64,000 nt of DNA, from positions 1 through 64,000 of the forward strand of contig NZ_RJKS01000001.1 in assembly GCF_003762905.1 (NCBI RefSeq). The letters run 5' to 3'. The stretch comes from Curtobacterium sp. ZW137. Lineage in GTDB: Bacteria; Actinomycetota; Actinomycetes; Actinomycetales; Microbacteriaceae. The translations under genes were made by a program, and so were the position numbers. Position 1 is the first letter of the stretch, and every line of letters starts with the position of its first letter. Under the pieces are notes generated by a model. That model did no database searches. It was given only the letters and a program-made list of their open reading frames with translations, and was not told where the DNA came from. Positions 20,256 to 28,412 of this stretch are shown here, one piece after another.

Positions 20256-20308
20256 TCGTACGACTGTAGACGCGCGCCGCTGACCGCCGCTCGCCCATCA
20301 CCCCGGGG

Positions 20309-20932
20309 TCAGAGGATGTGGAGCTCCATCGCCCGCGTGACCGCCCGGGTGCGGTCGTTGACGCCGAGCTTCTCGAACACGTGGCCGAGGTGCGTCTTCA
20401 CCGTGGTCTCGCTGAGGAACAGGGCGCGGCCGATCGCCGGGTTGCTGTTGCCCTGGGCGACGAGGCGCAGCACGTCGAGCTCCCGGGGCGTCAGCGACGG
20501 GCCGATCGGCAGCGTGCCCGCGGCCCGGCGCACCAGGGCCGCGGCCGCCGAGGGAGCCAGCGCGGTCTCACCCCGCGCCGTCGCCCGCACCCCCGCGAGG
20601 ATCTCGGACTCCGGCGCGGCCTTCAGCAGGTAGCCCGTGGCGCCGGCCTCGATCGCGGCGAGGATCTGGTCGTCCGACTCGTACGTCGTGAGGATCAGCA
20701 CGCGGATGCCCGGCTCGGCACCGAGGATCCGCGCGGTCGCGGCGTCCCCGTCGATGCCCGGCATCCGGAGGTCCATGAGCACCACGTCGGGCCGCTCGGC
20801 GAGGACCGTCGCCACCGCGGACTCGCCGTCCGCCGCCTGACCCACGACCTCGACGTCGTCGGCGTCCTGCAGGAGCGCGACGATGCCGGCTCGGACGATG
20901 GGGTGGTCGTCCGCCACCACGACGCGGATCAC
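20309..20932 (-). CDS. NarL/FixJ-family response regulator
   Basis: This 207-aa protein has a receiver domain with acidic pocket DD (residues 8-9), phospho-acceptor Asp in VLMDLRMPG, conserved Thr in LTTY and Lys in LLKA. A LuxR-type HTH follows (LTPRELDVLRLVAQG...ETTVKTHLGHVFEKLG). The GTG start overlaps the histidine-kinase stop by 4 nt, so the two are a coupled two-component system. Likely targets include the adjacent ABC exporter operon. Confidence 0.93.
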   Translation of the reverse strand: MIRVVVADDHPIVRAGIVALLQDADDVEVVGQAADGESAVATVLAERPDVVLMDLRMPGIDGDAATARILGAEPGIRVLILTTYESDDQILAAIEAGATGYLLKAAPESEILAGVRATARGETALAPSAAAALVRRAAGTLPIGPSLTPRELDVLRLVAQGNSNPAIGRALFLSETTVKTHLGHVFEKLGVNDRTRAVTRAMELHIL

Positions 20933-22185
20933 CGGGTCACCTCCGCCGCGGTGCCGGTCACGGGCAGGGCGGCCGGGAGGCTCGGCGCGGCTCCGGTGGG
21001 CAGCGTCGCCTCGACGACGGTGCCGCGACCGGGGCCGCTGGTGATCCGGCAGGACCCGCCCGCCAGGGCGAGGCGCTCGCGGAGGCCGCGGAGCCCGTGG
21101 CCAGCGGACGGGTCCGACGCGTCGAAGCCGACCCCGTCGTCCTCGACCCGCAGGACGGTCTGCTCGGGCGAGGGGAGCAGTGCGACGCGCACCGCGGCGG
21201 CGCGAGCGTGTGTGCGGACGTTGCCCAGAGCCTCCTGGGCGACGCGGAGCAGCACCACCTGCGCGTCGCGATCCAGCGCGCAGTCGGGCGCGTCCACGGT
21301 GACGGGCGTGCCGGTCTCGCGGGTGTGGCGCTCGCCGAGGCGGTGCAGCGCGCCGCCGAGGCTGTCGCGGGTGACCCCAGCGGCGCCCGCAGCGATGAGG
21401 GTGCGCGACTCCTCGAGCGCGGCGCGGGCGGACTCTTCGAGGATGGTGAGGCGCTCCTCGAGCGCGTCGGTGCGGTCGCTCGCGAGGTCGCTCTGCGCAC
21501 GCTCCGTGAGCATCACGATGCCGGCGAGGTTCTGCGCCACCGTGTCGTGGATCTCGCGGGCCAGGCGTTCCCGCTCGCTGGCGACGCCGGCCGTGCGGTT
21601 CGCCTCGGCGAGCGACGTCTGCGTGGCTCGGAGTTCGTCGAGGAGTTCGCGCCGGGACTCGGACAGGTCGGCGATGCTCGAGATCCAGATGCCCATCGCG
21701 CAGGCGCCGATGACGCTGATCCCCTCGATGAGCAGGGTGCCGACGAGCGCCTCGGAGCCGCTGGAGATCTGCAGGCCGATGCCGCTCGCGATGCCGATCG
21801 CGATGGAGAGCAGGACCGCGCTCCGGATGCGCTCGGACTGGACCCACACCAGCGGGAACAGGATGCACTGGACGAACGCGGTGCTCGGAGCCACCGCCGG
21901 CAGGACCAGCGCGGCGGCGACGAGCAGCGGCAGGAAGGCTGCGGCCGCGCGGGGCTCGTCGTATCCGCGGTGCCCGAACCCGATGTACGCGACGACCAGG
22001 ACGGCGATCGCGGCGTACGCGGGCCAGCGGGTCTCCCACGGGGACCAGCCCGCGGCCGTGATGACGGCGGTCAGCGCCATCGTCGCGGCGAAGAACGCGT
22101 GCAGCCACCGGTTGCGCACCCAGGTCTCGCCGGTCATGCGGTCAGCATTCCACCTTTGCGGTTCCGTTCCCGCGTTTCCCGGCAT
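20929..22185 (-). CDS. Sensor histidine kinase (HisKA_3/DesK-type)
   Basis: This 418-aa kinase has about five N-terminal transmembrane segments (~residues 25-175), then a dimerisation domain with the phosphorylatable His in REIHDTVAQNL. A HATPase follows with N-box AQEALGNVRTHA, DDGVGFD and GLRGLRERL. The ATG at 22185 shares its A with the stop of the ABC permease (TGATG) and has AAGGA at good spacing, so I prefer it to the Met 16 codons downstream. The signal is unknown; the arrangement recalls systems that sense membrane stress or substrates of the linked exporter. Confidence 0.9.
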   Translation of the reverse strand: MPGNAGTEPQRWNADRMTGETWVRNRWLHAFFAATMALTAVITAAGWSPWETRWPAYAAIAVLVVAYIGFGHRGYDEPRAAAAFLPLLVAAALVLPAVAPSTAFVQCILFPLVWVQSERIRSAVLLSIAIGIASGIGLQISSGSEALVGTLLIEGISVIGACAMGIWISSIADLSESRRELLDELRATQTSLAEANRTAGVASERERLAREIHDTVAQNLAGIVMLTERAQSDLASDRTDALEERLTILEESARAALEESRTLIAAGAAGVTRDSLGGALHRLGERHTRETGTPVTVDAPDCALDRDAQVVLLRVAQEALGNVRTHARAAAVRVALLPSPEQTVLRVEDDGVGFDASDPSAGHGLRGLRERLALAGGSCRITSGPGRGTVVEATLPTGAAPSLPAALPVTGTAAEVTR

Positions 22186-22988
22186 CAGGAGTCCTTGCGG
22201 TTCCACCGGAACGTCAGCATGCAGGCCACCGTGCCCAGGACCAGCCATGCGACCAGGACGAGGGTTCCGAGGCCGAGTTGCCACGTGCCTCCCGGCTCGG
22301 CGGACGCGAATGCGTCGGGGAGGAACACCGATCGCATCCCCGACGCCATCCAGCGGAGGGGGAAGACCGACGCGACGTTCTGCAGCCAGGTCGGGAGCTG
22401 GGTGAAGGGGAGGTAGACGCCGGAGATGAACTGCAGCACCAGGACCACGGGGACGATCGTCGCAGTGGCGCGGCGACCCTCGCGGGGGAGTGCCGAGATC
22501 GCGATGCCGAGGACACACGCTGTCGCGATGCCGAGCAGCATGATGCCCGCGAAACGCGCCCACTTCGCCGGGTCCGTCGGGAGATCCACGCCGAAGACGA
22601 TGCTCGCGATGCCGATCAACAATGCGGTCTGGATGATCGTCGTGACGAGGACCATGCCGATCTTGCCGATGAAGTAGCTCAGCACCGGCAGTGGTGTTCC
22701 GCCGAGGCGTTTCAGCGTGCCGTCGCTGCGTTCCGTGGCGATGTCCACGCCGAGCGACTGTGTGCCGGAGAGGAGGAACCCCGTCGCGACCAGTCCGGGC
22801 AGGTAGTACGTGGCGTAGTCGACGCTCGCGTTTCCCGCTCGGATGTCGGGGGCGCTGCTGAATGCGACCGAGAAGAGCGCCAGCATGATGATCGGGAAGA
22901 GGAACGTGAAGAACACCGCGTCGGGGGCACGGAAGTAGGAGCGGATCTCGTAGGTGATGCGGGCGGTGTTGACTGCTGCGGCGCTCAT
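22185..22988 (-). CDS. ABC-2 type exporter permease
   Basis: This 267-aa membrane protein has six predicted transmembrane helices of the ABC-2 family. It has an N-terminal amphipathic segment (YEIRSYFRAPDAVFFTFLFP), a central TERSDGTLKRLGGTPLP loop and LPRE...F.SGVYLPFTQLP in the second half. It partners with the ATPase encoded immediately upstream (ATGA overlap). The substrate is unknown; antibiotics or lipids are typical. Confidence 0.9.
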   Translation of the reverse strand: MSAAAVNTARITYEIRSYFRAPDAVFFTFLFPIIMLALFSVAFSSAPDIRAGNASVDYATYYLPGLVATGFLLSGTQSLGVDIATERSDGTLKRLGGTPLPVLSYFIGKIGMVLVTTIIQTALLIGIASIVFGVDLPTDPAKWARFAGIMLLGIATACVLGIAISALPREGRRATATIVPVVLVLQFISGVYLPFTQLPTWLQNVASVFPLRWMASGMRSVFLPDAFASAEPGGTWQLGLGTLVLVAWLVLGTVACMLTFRWNRKDS

Positions 22989-23878
22989 GCGTTGCCGACC
23001 ATTTCCAGGTAGACGTCCTCGAGGGACGGGCGGATGACTTCGAGGTCTCGCATCGGGTCCGTGATGGACCTGATCAGTGCTGCGGGGTCGGTGGTGCGTT
23101 CGTCGTGCTTGGTCGTGCTCGTGTTGTTGGTGTTCGTGTCGCTGTCTTTCGTGTCGCTGTCGTTCGTGTCGTTCTTGCTCGTCCAGGTCACGCGTGGTGT
23201 GCGTGCCTCGGCGCCGCCGAGCTCGTCGATCGGCGCGATGTCGAGCAGCTTGCCGTCGGCGATGACCGCGGCCCGGTCGGCAAGGTGTGCGGCCTCGTCG
23301 AGGTAGTGCGTGGTCAGGAGGATCGTCGTGCCCTCGCGCTGGACCTGCTTGAGGAGGTCCCAGAACTGGCGGCGAGCCTCAGGGTCGAAGCCTGTGGTTG
23401 GCTCGTCGAGGAAGAGGACCTCGGGGCGGCCGATGATCCCCAGGGCGACGTCGACGCGCCTGCGCTGCCCGCCGGAGAGTCTTGCGATACGGGTGTTGCG
23501 TTGCTCCGCGAGGCCTGTTGCTTGCAGCGTTTCGTCGACGTCCCGGCGCTTCGGGTAGAGCTTCGCGAAGTGGTCGAGCTGCTCGGCGACCGTGACGTTG
23601 GGGGACTCGGCGGTGCTCTGCAGCACGATGCCGATCCGGGCGTTGTGGCTGCGGCTCGTGCGGGCGGGGTCGTGGCCGAGGACCTGCACGTCCCCGCTCG
23701 TCCGGGAGCGGTAGCCCTCGAGGATCTCGACCGTCGTCGACTTGCCGGCGCCGTTGGGACCGAGAAGGGCGAAGGTCTCGCCGGCCTCGATCGTGAAGGA
23801 GATGTCGTCGACGGCGCGCTTGCCGGTGGGGTACTGCTTCGTGAGGTGCTGGACCTCGATGGCTGGGGTGGCGGGCAT
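22985..23878 (-). CDS. ABC exporter ATPase with Asp/Asn/Thr-rich linker
   Basis: This 297-aa DrrA/CcmA-type ATPase has Walker A GPNGAGKST (40-48), signature LSGGQRR (134-140) and Walker B VLFLDEP (154-160). Between the ATPase core and the conserved C-terminal tail (IRPSLEDVYLEMVG) lies a low-complexity stretch of about 28 residues (~233-260) rich in Asp, Asn, Thr and Ser, encoded by near-repeats of GTCGTT/GTCGCTGTC on the plus strand. That insert is not part of the family fold and probably varies between strains. The gene begins the ATPase-permease-kinase-regulator operon. Confidence 0.9.
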   Translation of the reverse strand: MPATPAIEVQHLTKQYPTGKRAVDDISFTIEAGETFALLGPNGAGKSTTVEILEGYRSRTSGDVQVLGHDPARTSRSHNARIGIVLQSTAESPNVTVAEQLDHFAKLYPKRRDVDETLQATGLAEQRNTRIARLSGGQRRRVDVALGIIGRPEVLFLDEPTTGFDPEARRQFWDLLKQVQREGTTILLTTHYLDEAAHLADRAAVIADGKLLDIAPIDELGGAEARTPRVTWTSKNDTNDSDTKDSDTNTNNTSTTKHDERTTDPAALIRSITDPMRDLEVIRPSLEDVYLEMVGNA

Positions 23879-23931
23879 GAGACCAGCGTCGCCGGTCTGC
23901 GCTGCTGGCGGATCGGCGGAGGGGGTGTGGT

Positions 23932-23957
23932 CGCCATCCTCCGATCGGAGGATGGCG
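23932..23957. promoter_or_regulatory. 26-bp perfect palindrome at the head of the ABC/two-component operon
   Basis: The sequence is self-complementary across 26 bp, centred on GATC with arms CGCCATCCTCC and GGAGGATGGCG. It sits 54 nt upstream of the ABC ATPase start and 3 nt beyond the stop of the gene upstream. It may be an operator for the linked response regulator, or an 11-bp-stem terminator for the preceding gene. No T-run follows. Confidence 0.55.
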
Positions 23958-23960
23958 TGC

Positions 23961-24680
23961 TCAGTCCTGTTCCTCTTGTTCTTCCGCTCCGAACACCTCG
24001 AGGTCGGCGAACGCCGCGATCTCCTGCCGGAGCTGTTCCGCGATCCCCGGGCGTTCGCGCTCGTGCTCGGCCCGGTCGTCGGCGTTCGTCCAGCCGTCCT
24101 CCCAGTCGTGGCTCCGGTCCCACAACGCATGCCACTGCCGGATGGTCTCGGTGAGCTCGGGGGAGAGCGCGAGTTCCCACGGCTCGAGCGGGCCCTCCGG
24201 ACCCCAGAGCGGCCAGTCCGCGCCGTACTCGAGCATCAGACGAACGGTGATCCGCTCGGCTGGGTCCGCCCTGGGGCGGCGGCGAGCTCTCGCTGCCTTC
24301 CGGCGTTCGGCGTGGTCGAGTGCTGCTCCGCGCGTCTCGGCGTCCGGGTCGACCCGGACGTGTCCGACCTTCCACGTGAAGCCGCTGTCCTGGTCGTCAT
24401 CTTCGTCTGGCTTGCTGTCCGGGTCTTGGCCGTCCGGCCAGAAGTCCGGTTCGTCGACGATCGGCCACAGAGACTGCACGGTGAACCGGCTGCCCGAGCG
24501 CTCCTCGACGAAGAGCCCGCCGCCGTGCGACCAGCGGAGGGTGCCCGGGACGCGGGTGAGGTGGCGGCCGCCTGGCAATTCCGTCAGTGACTGCCACGAA
24601 CTGGAGAATCGCACGATGCACTGCACCTCGTCGGTGCCGTCGTCGGGGAACGGCATCACTTGGAGGAGGCGGATGTGCAT
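23961..24680 (-). CDS. Hypothetical acidic protein
   Basis: This 239-aa protein is of unknown function. The N-terminal ~85 residues look globular and tryptophan-containing (RFSSSWQSLTELPGG, LRWSHGGGLFVEE). An acidic run of Asp/Glu near residues 95-105 follows, then a charged, helix-rich C-terminal half ending in EEQEEQD. There is no signal peptide or membrane segment. I chose the ATG at 24680, the first before MHIRLLQVMPF. It is divergent from the small membrane protein at 24741. No family is recognised. Confidence 0.6.
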   Translation of the reverse strand: MHIRLLQVMPFPDDGTDEVQCIVRFSSSWQSLTELPGGRHLTRVPGTLRWSHGGGLFVEERSGSRFTVQSLWPIVDEPDFWPDGQDPDSKPDEDDDQDSGFTWKVGHVRVDPDAETRGAALDHAERRKAARARRRPRADPAERITVRLMLEYGADWPLWGPEGPLEPWELALSPELTETIRQWHALWDRSHDWEDGWTNADDRAEHERERPGIAEQLRQEIAAFADLEVFGAEEQEEQD

Positions 24681-24740
24681 GGTGTGATCGTAGGGTGAGC
24701 CCGGCGATGGGCGCGCGACCCGGGAAAGTACGGTGGTCGG

Positions 24741-25061
24741 GTGACTGCGTTCGGCCTCATCGCCACCCTCTTCGCCATGGGTGTGGTCTTCGGTGGACTC
24801 GGAGCGCTGGCCTACGCCGGGCGATGGCGGTCGTGGCTCGGTCGGCTGCACGAGAACGTCGTCTTCGGGTGGTTCTGGTTGGGGCTGGCCCTGCTGTCGA
24901 TGGGCCTCGCAGCGAGCTTCGTCCGGACGCCGGTCTTCGGGGTGTCCCTCGTGTTCGCGTTCACAGCGGCGGTCACCGGTGCGCTCGGGGTCTGGAGCGG
25001 TGTGATGGGTGTCCCACGCTGGCTGCAGCCGCGGTGGTACCGAGTGGCGCGTGGGGAGTGA
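24741..25061 (+). CDS. Small membrane protein, paralogue of 26859-27164 (orphan immunity candidate)
   Basis: This 106-aa protein has three to four hydrophobic segments. It shares with the downstream 101-aa protein the pattern WRSW near residue 30, FWLGLA near residue 45 and PRWLQPxWYR at the C-terminus. It stands alone upstream of the secretion-like cluster, separated by a GGATC tandem repeat. Duplicated immunity genes beside toxin loci often look like this, but the role is inferred. The GTG start has a weak ribosome site. Confidence 0.6.
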   Translation: MTAFGLIATLFAMGVVFGGLGALAYAGRWRSWLGRLHENVVFGWFWLGLALLSMGLAASFVRTPVFGVSLVFAFTAAVTGALGVWSGVMGVPRWLQPRWYRVARGE

Positions 25062-25084
25062 CCGGCCTGTCAGCCTGATCTCGT

Positions 25085-25125
25085 GGATCGGATCGGATCG
25101 GATCGGATCGGATCGGATCCGGATC
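25085..25125 (+). repeat. Tandem 5-bp repeat (GGATC)n
   Basis: Seven uninterrupted copies of GGATC (25085-25119), one extra C, and one more copy (25121-25125). The non-coding gap between the small membrane protein and the DUF6507-like gene holds this repeat and an AT-richer stretch (GGTATTTTACC near 25154) that may be the cluster's promoter. Confidence 0.9.
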
Positions 25126-25222
25126 GGCAGCGGAACGCTGACATGACCCTCTGGTATTTTACCGGGTAGTGTCGATGTGTTCGGTCGCGGGGGTTCGCGT
25201 CTGACGGAGGGGGGAGACGACC

Positions 25223-25540
25223 ATGTCCAACGGGTGGCGGATCGATCTGGCCGCAGCAAGGGCGGCGATCGCTGCAACGGAGACCGAGATCGACGGCTGG
25301 GGTGACCTCGAGGTTTCACTGACGACCGCCCTGTCAGATGCATTTGCGGCCGTGTCCGCGCACGGGCCAGCGACGGCCGCCGCGCTCGGCAAAATCCGCA
25401 CGGACCCATTCGAAATTGACCTGCTTGCCACGCAGCAACAAGTTCGGCGTGCGGTCGAGGGAACCCGGAACGCGGTCGCCGCGTACGAGAGTGGCGATGA
25501 GGAGATGGCCGCACGCTACGAGAAGGGAGTCATCGCGTGA
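25223..25540 (+). CDS. WXG100-like protein, DUF6507-like
   Basis: This 105-aa all-helical protein begins GWRID (Trp5). It has the spacing and C-terminal pattern of DUF6507/WXG100 proteins (AAYESGDEEMAARYEKG), which are small partners of type VII secretion substrates. There is no signal peptide. It overlaps the next gene by 4 nt, so the two are probably made in step and could form a heterodimer for export. The family assignment is from pattern recall only. Confidence 0.6.
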   Translation: MSNGWRIDLAAARAAIAATETEIDGWGDLEVSLTTALSDAFAAVSAHGPATAAALGKIRTDPFEIDLLATQQQVRRAVEGTRNAVAAYESGDEEMAARYEKGVIA

Positions 25541-26862
25541 TCTCCGCTTCCGCCCTCGCATCGTTGCCGGATCCTGAAACGCTCGAGAGGGCCGCATCCG
25601 AGCTGAAGACATTCGGTGCGAGCGTGGTCGACCGGATGGCACTTGTCTCGACAGCGTGGGGACGGTTATCCGCGGCCGACGTCTACGAGACCCCAGAACG
25701 CGAAGTGGTGCTGGCCGCAACACAGCCGCCGAGCGCCATCGCGGCGATGATCAAACAGAACGCGGATTGGGCCGCGAAGCAGCTCGAGACCTACGCCACC
25801 ACAGTTTCCGGACTCATCACCCGCCGAGCGTCGATCGTCACGGCGGTCCAAGCGTCGAACGAGGCGGAGCTCAAGGCCGCGGTGGACCCAGCCCCGTCGT
25901 CGTCCGGGGAGCCGACCGCGACCCCTTCGCCGTCGCCGGGAGCGGATCCCTCCACCACCCCGTCGCTCGTCCTTGACCAGATTGCGACATTCAATCTACA
26001 GGCCGCGCAGGCGGACCAGGACTGCGCCGACGCGCTGAGCAAGCTCGAGAAGTACAGCAAGAAGCAGGTGCAGGTCGTCGCAGACGCGCTCGGTGGCAGC
26101 GGCGCAGCGGGGACGGCATTTGGTCTCGGGACAGGGGCCAGCCAGGAGGCGGTGGACCGGTGGCGGCGGCTGATCGTCGTGCCGGCGTCCTCGATCGACG
26201 CCAAGCTGACCATCCCTGAGGCTGACCACTTCGTCCTGGGACATCCAGTTTGGAAGGACGCTGACGGTGCACTGCTGTTGGACCCGCCTCTCCCGCCCGA
26301 GCTCAAGGTGACGGGCCCTACTTCGTCGCACGGGTTCTTCGTCCCGGACAAGCAAGCGACGCCGGGCGCGGTACCCGGGTGGGCCAAGGCCGGGGGCAAA
26401 GCACTGGGATATGTCGGTGGGCTTGTGACCGTCTACGCGGCCGGCAACGAGCAGTGGACCAAGGACATGAAGAACCACCCCAACTGGGATACGTCGCGCC
26501 GTCTCGAGAGCGCCACCGAGAACGCGGTGATCGTCGGTGGTTTTTCCCTTGTCCTCGGCGGCGCGGGCGCCGCGGTCGGGTCCACGGTGGGAACGGCACT
26601 GGGTGTTGCGGGCGGCGCGGCAGCGGGCACAGTGACGCTTCCGGTGGTCGGGACCATCGGGCTCGGAGCAGTCGGTGGGGTCGTCGGCGGCATCGCAGGC
26701 GGAGCGTTCGTCGGGTACGCCATGGGAGACTTTGGGGAAGACGCCGGGAAGCAGTTCAGAAAGGACGTCTACGAGGGCAGCGCGATGCAGAACGACTTCC
26801 ACCAGGCGTGGACTTGGTCGTCCGACGTCATCGAAGGGACTTGGAAGAAGGTATTCGGATGA
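25537..26862 (+). CDS. Candidate type VII secreted effector with glycine-zipper domain
   Basis: This 441-aa protein is unlike housekeeping families I know. Residues 1-115 are helical with a WGRL motif (41-44), like LXG/WXG N-termini. Residues 117-143 form a Pro/Ser/Thr linker, and 145-215 are again helical. A globular part follows (220-320), then a hydrophobic glycine-zipper region (~330-397, GGAGAAVGSTVGTAL and GGVVGGIAGGAFVG) and a short Trp-containing tail. Such C-termini insert into membranes in several toxins. It is encoded between a WXG-like partner and a small membrane protein, each overlapping by 4 nt. I infer effector plus immunity; a secreted surface protein is the alternative. Confidence 0.55.
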   Translation: MISASALASLPDPETLERAASELKTFGASVVDRMALVSTAWGRLSAADVYETPEREVVLAATQPPSAIAAMIKQNADWAAKQLETYATTVSGLITRRASIVTAVQASNEAELKAAVDPAPSSSGEPTATPSPSPGADPSTTPSLVLDQIATFNLQAAQADQDCADALSKLEKYSKKQVQVVADALGGSGAAGTAFGLGTGASQEAVDRWRRLIVVPASSIDAKLTIPEADHFVLGHPVWKDADGALLLDPPLPPELKVTGPTSSHGFFVPDKQATPGAVPGWAKAGGKALGYVGGLVTVYAAGNEQWTKDMKNHPNWDTSRRLESATENAVIVGGFSLVLGGAGAAVGSTVGTALGVAGGAAAGTVTLPVVGTIGLGAVGGVVGGIAGGAFVGYAMGDFGEDAGKQFRKDVYEGSAMQNDFHQAWTWSSDVIEGTWKKVFG

Positions 26863-27164
26863 TCCCGCTGTTCATGATCCTGTTTGGAAGCGTCTTCGTG
26901 GCGCTCGGCGGCGCCGCGTACACCGGATTGTGGCGTTCGTGGGCGCGCAACACATCCACCAATGTGATCCTCGGGCTGTTCTGGCTCGGCCTCGCCGCCC
27001 TGGCTATCGGGGTCTCAGGCGTATTGGCCGACCTTATGGGCGGCCTTTCGTTGCTCATTGCAGTTGTGGCCATCATCGCTACCATCCTCGGCATCGTTGT
27101 CCTCCTGGGCGGTGCGCCCCGCTGGCTGCAACCCGGCTGGTATCGAACGGCGCACGGACGGTGA
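26859..27164 (+). CDS. Small membrane protein (candidate immunity protein)
   Basis: This 101-aa protein has three or four transmembrane helices (MIPLFMILFGSVFVALGGAAY, FWLGLAALAIGVSGVLADL and LLIAVVAIIATILGIVVLLGG). The start ATG overlaps the effector stop (ATGA), so its synthesis is coupled to the putative toxin. It is a paralogue of the 106-aa protein at 24741. A membrane protein partnered with a membrane-inserting effector is the expected layout for immunity, but nothing in the sequence proves this. Confidence 0.65.
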   Translation: MIPLFMILFGSVFVALGGAAYTGLWRSWARNTSTNVILGLFWLGLAALAIGVSGVLADLMGGLSLLIAVVAIIATILGIVVLLGGAPRWLQPGWYRTAHGR

Positions 27165-27610
27165 CGATCAGTGCCTCAGTCCGTGTCCCCGGCGATTGGT
27201 CACTGGACGACAGTCTTCCGGGAACGTTCGTCGCGCTCGCCCCCGAGCTCGAAGGCGCGCTGTTCCGACCGACCATCGTGCTGACGTCCGCTCCGACATC
27301 GGAACCCGTGCACGTCGTCTCCTCCGAGGCGATCGCGTCCATCCTGGCTTCGGGACTCCGAGCACAGGTACTCAGCGTCACGGCCGAAGGGCTCCATGGG
27401 CTCTCGGATCGTTCCATCGAGTACGGATATGACGGCGATCGCACTTGGATTTGCGTGCGTCATTGGCTCGCGGTCGTCGAGGACCAGCAGGTCCACGTGA
27501 CGGGGAGCTGTGCGGTCGAGGACTTCGACGACTTCGGTCCGGTGTTCCGGTCGGTACTCGCGACCTTCCAAACGGAGCAGACATCGTCGCAGGGGCAGCA
27601 TCGTGAGTGA
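27161..27610 (+). CDS. LpqN/DcrB-like (Mog1/PsbP-type) protein
   Basis: This 149-aa protein has alternating strands (FRPTIVLTSAPT, WICVRHWLAVVEDQQVHVTGSC) and a C-terminal helix containing FGPVFRSVLATF. That resembles the Mog1/PsbP-like fold of LpqN and DcrB proteins that accompany type VII loci. It lacks a signal peptide. The GTG start overlaps the preceding stop. The function is unknown; chaperone or adaptor roles are possible. The assignment is tentative. Confidence 0.45.
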   Translation: MTISASVRVPGDWSLDDSLPGTFVALAPELEGALFRPTIVLTSAPTSEPVHVVSSEAIASILASGLRAQVLSVTAEGLHGLSDRSIEYGYDGDRTWICVRHWLAVVEDQQVHVTGSCAVEDFDDFGPVFRSVLATFQTEQTSSQGQHRE

Positions 27611-28412
27611 ACCGCGTACCGATCCCGTGGTTTCAGGTCGTTTGGGGGAGCGGGTCGAAGCACTTGACGGAATCCTGGCACTGCAACCACGACCCAGCGC
27701 GCGGTGGACCCTCACGCATGCTGCACTGGAGCACCTCTGGGGCGTGCGGGACAGAGGGCTGGTGAGCGTCGCATCCAGACGGTCGGCGTCCGGTGCTGAG
27801 CTCCGCGATGCCGGCCTGACCGGTCGTTTCGGCGCGTTGACCGACGATGGCGCACGGTTCGTTCGTCTCCTCGATCGGCCCGACGTTCGGTTTGGTGCGA
27901 GCGCCGCGCACCACGGGAAAAGGGCGCACTGGGGCATGTGGCTCGGCGGCGACTCAGCGCTCGTTCGTGCGCAGGGTTCGGTCGCAGGCCTGGTCGCCGG
28001 GATCGGAGACCTCGATGTCAGTCGGTTCGACATACTGCCGGCCGGGAGCGCAGTCGGGCACTTGATGGCGTGGAGCGGGCTCACACCGGCGTGGGCCTTC
28101 GCGTCGGACGGACCCATCGTGGTGCCGACGAGCGACATCGATCGTCGGATCGAGGGCGAGTCGGTGCCGAAACCACCGGGGGCCGACTCGCTGATGGAGC
28201 GGCTCTGGTCGGCGCCCACCTGGACGCGCGTGCGTGTGTGGTCAGAAGCGACTGGTCGTGGTACCGAGTGGATCTCAGCCGGTGCCGACGGGACTTTCCG
28301 GGCAGTTCCCGTCGCTGACGGGAGGTCGTGTCGCATTGAGGTCGTCCCGGGCGGCGCGGTGTTCCGAGACGTGCTGTCGGTGTTCCTGGAGGCACCACCA
28401 AGCGACGCTTGA
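27603..28412 (+). CDS. EspG-like secretion-associated protein
   Basis: This 269-aa protein has the general size and composition of EspG chaperones of ESX/type VII systems. It starts with a helical section ending in WGVRDRGLVSVA, then alternating strands and helices with many Gly/Ala/Asp residues and SPLIT-like surface loops. It overlaps the previous gene by 8 nt and closes the five-gene cluster. EspG proteins bind WXG-type substrates in the cytosol. Similarity is weak and judged by eye; a generic hypothetical is the alternative. Confidence 0.42.
   Translation: MSEPRTDPVVSGRLGERVEALDGILALQPRPSARWTLTHAALEHLWGVRDRGLVSVASRRSASGAELRDAGLTGRFGALTDDGARFVRLLDRPDVRFGASAAHHGKRAHWGMWLGGDSALVRAQGSVAGLVAGIGDLDVSRFDILPAGSAVGHLMAWSGLTPAWAFASDGPIVVPTSDIDRRIEGESVPKPPGADSLMERLWSAPTWTRVRVWSEATGRGTEWISAGADGTFRAVPVADGRSCRIEVVPGGAVFRDVLSVFLEAPPSDA

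Noticed and set aside
25085..25125. GGATC repeat as a CRISPR array
   Set aside because: Units are 5 bp with no spacers, and no cas genes are nearby. It is a simple tandem repeat.
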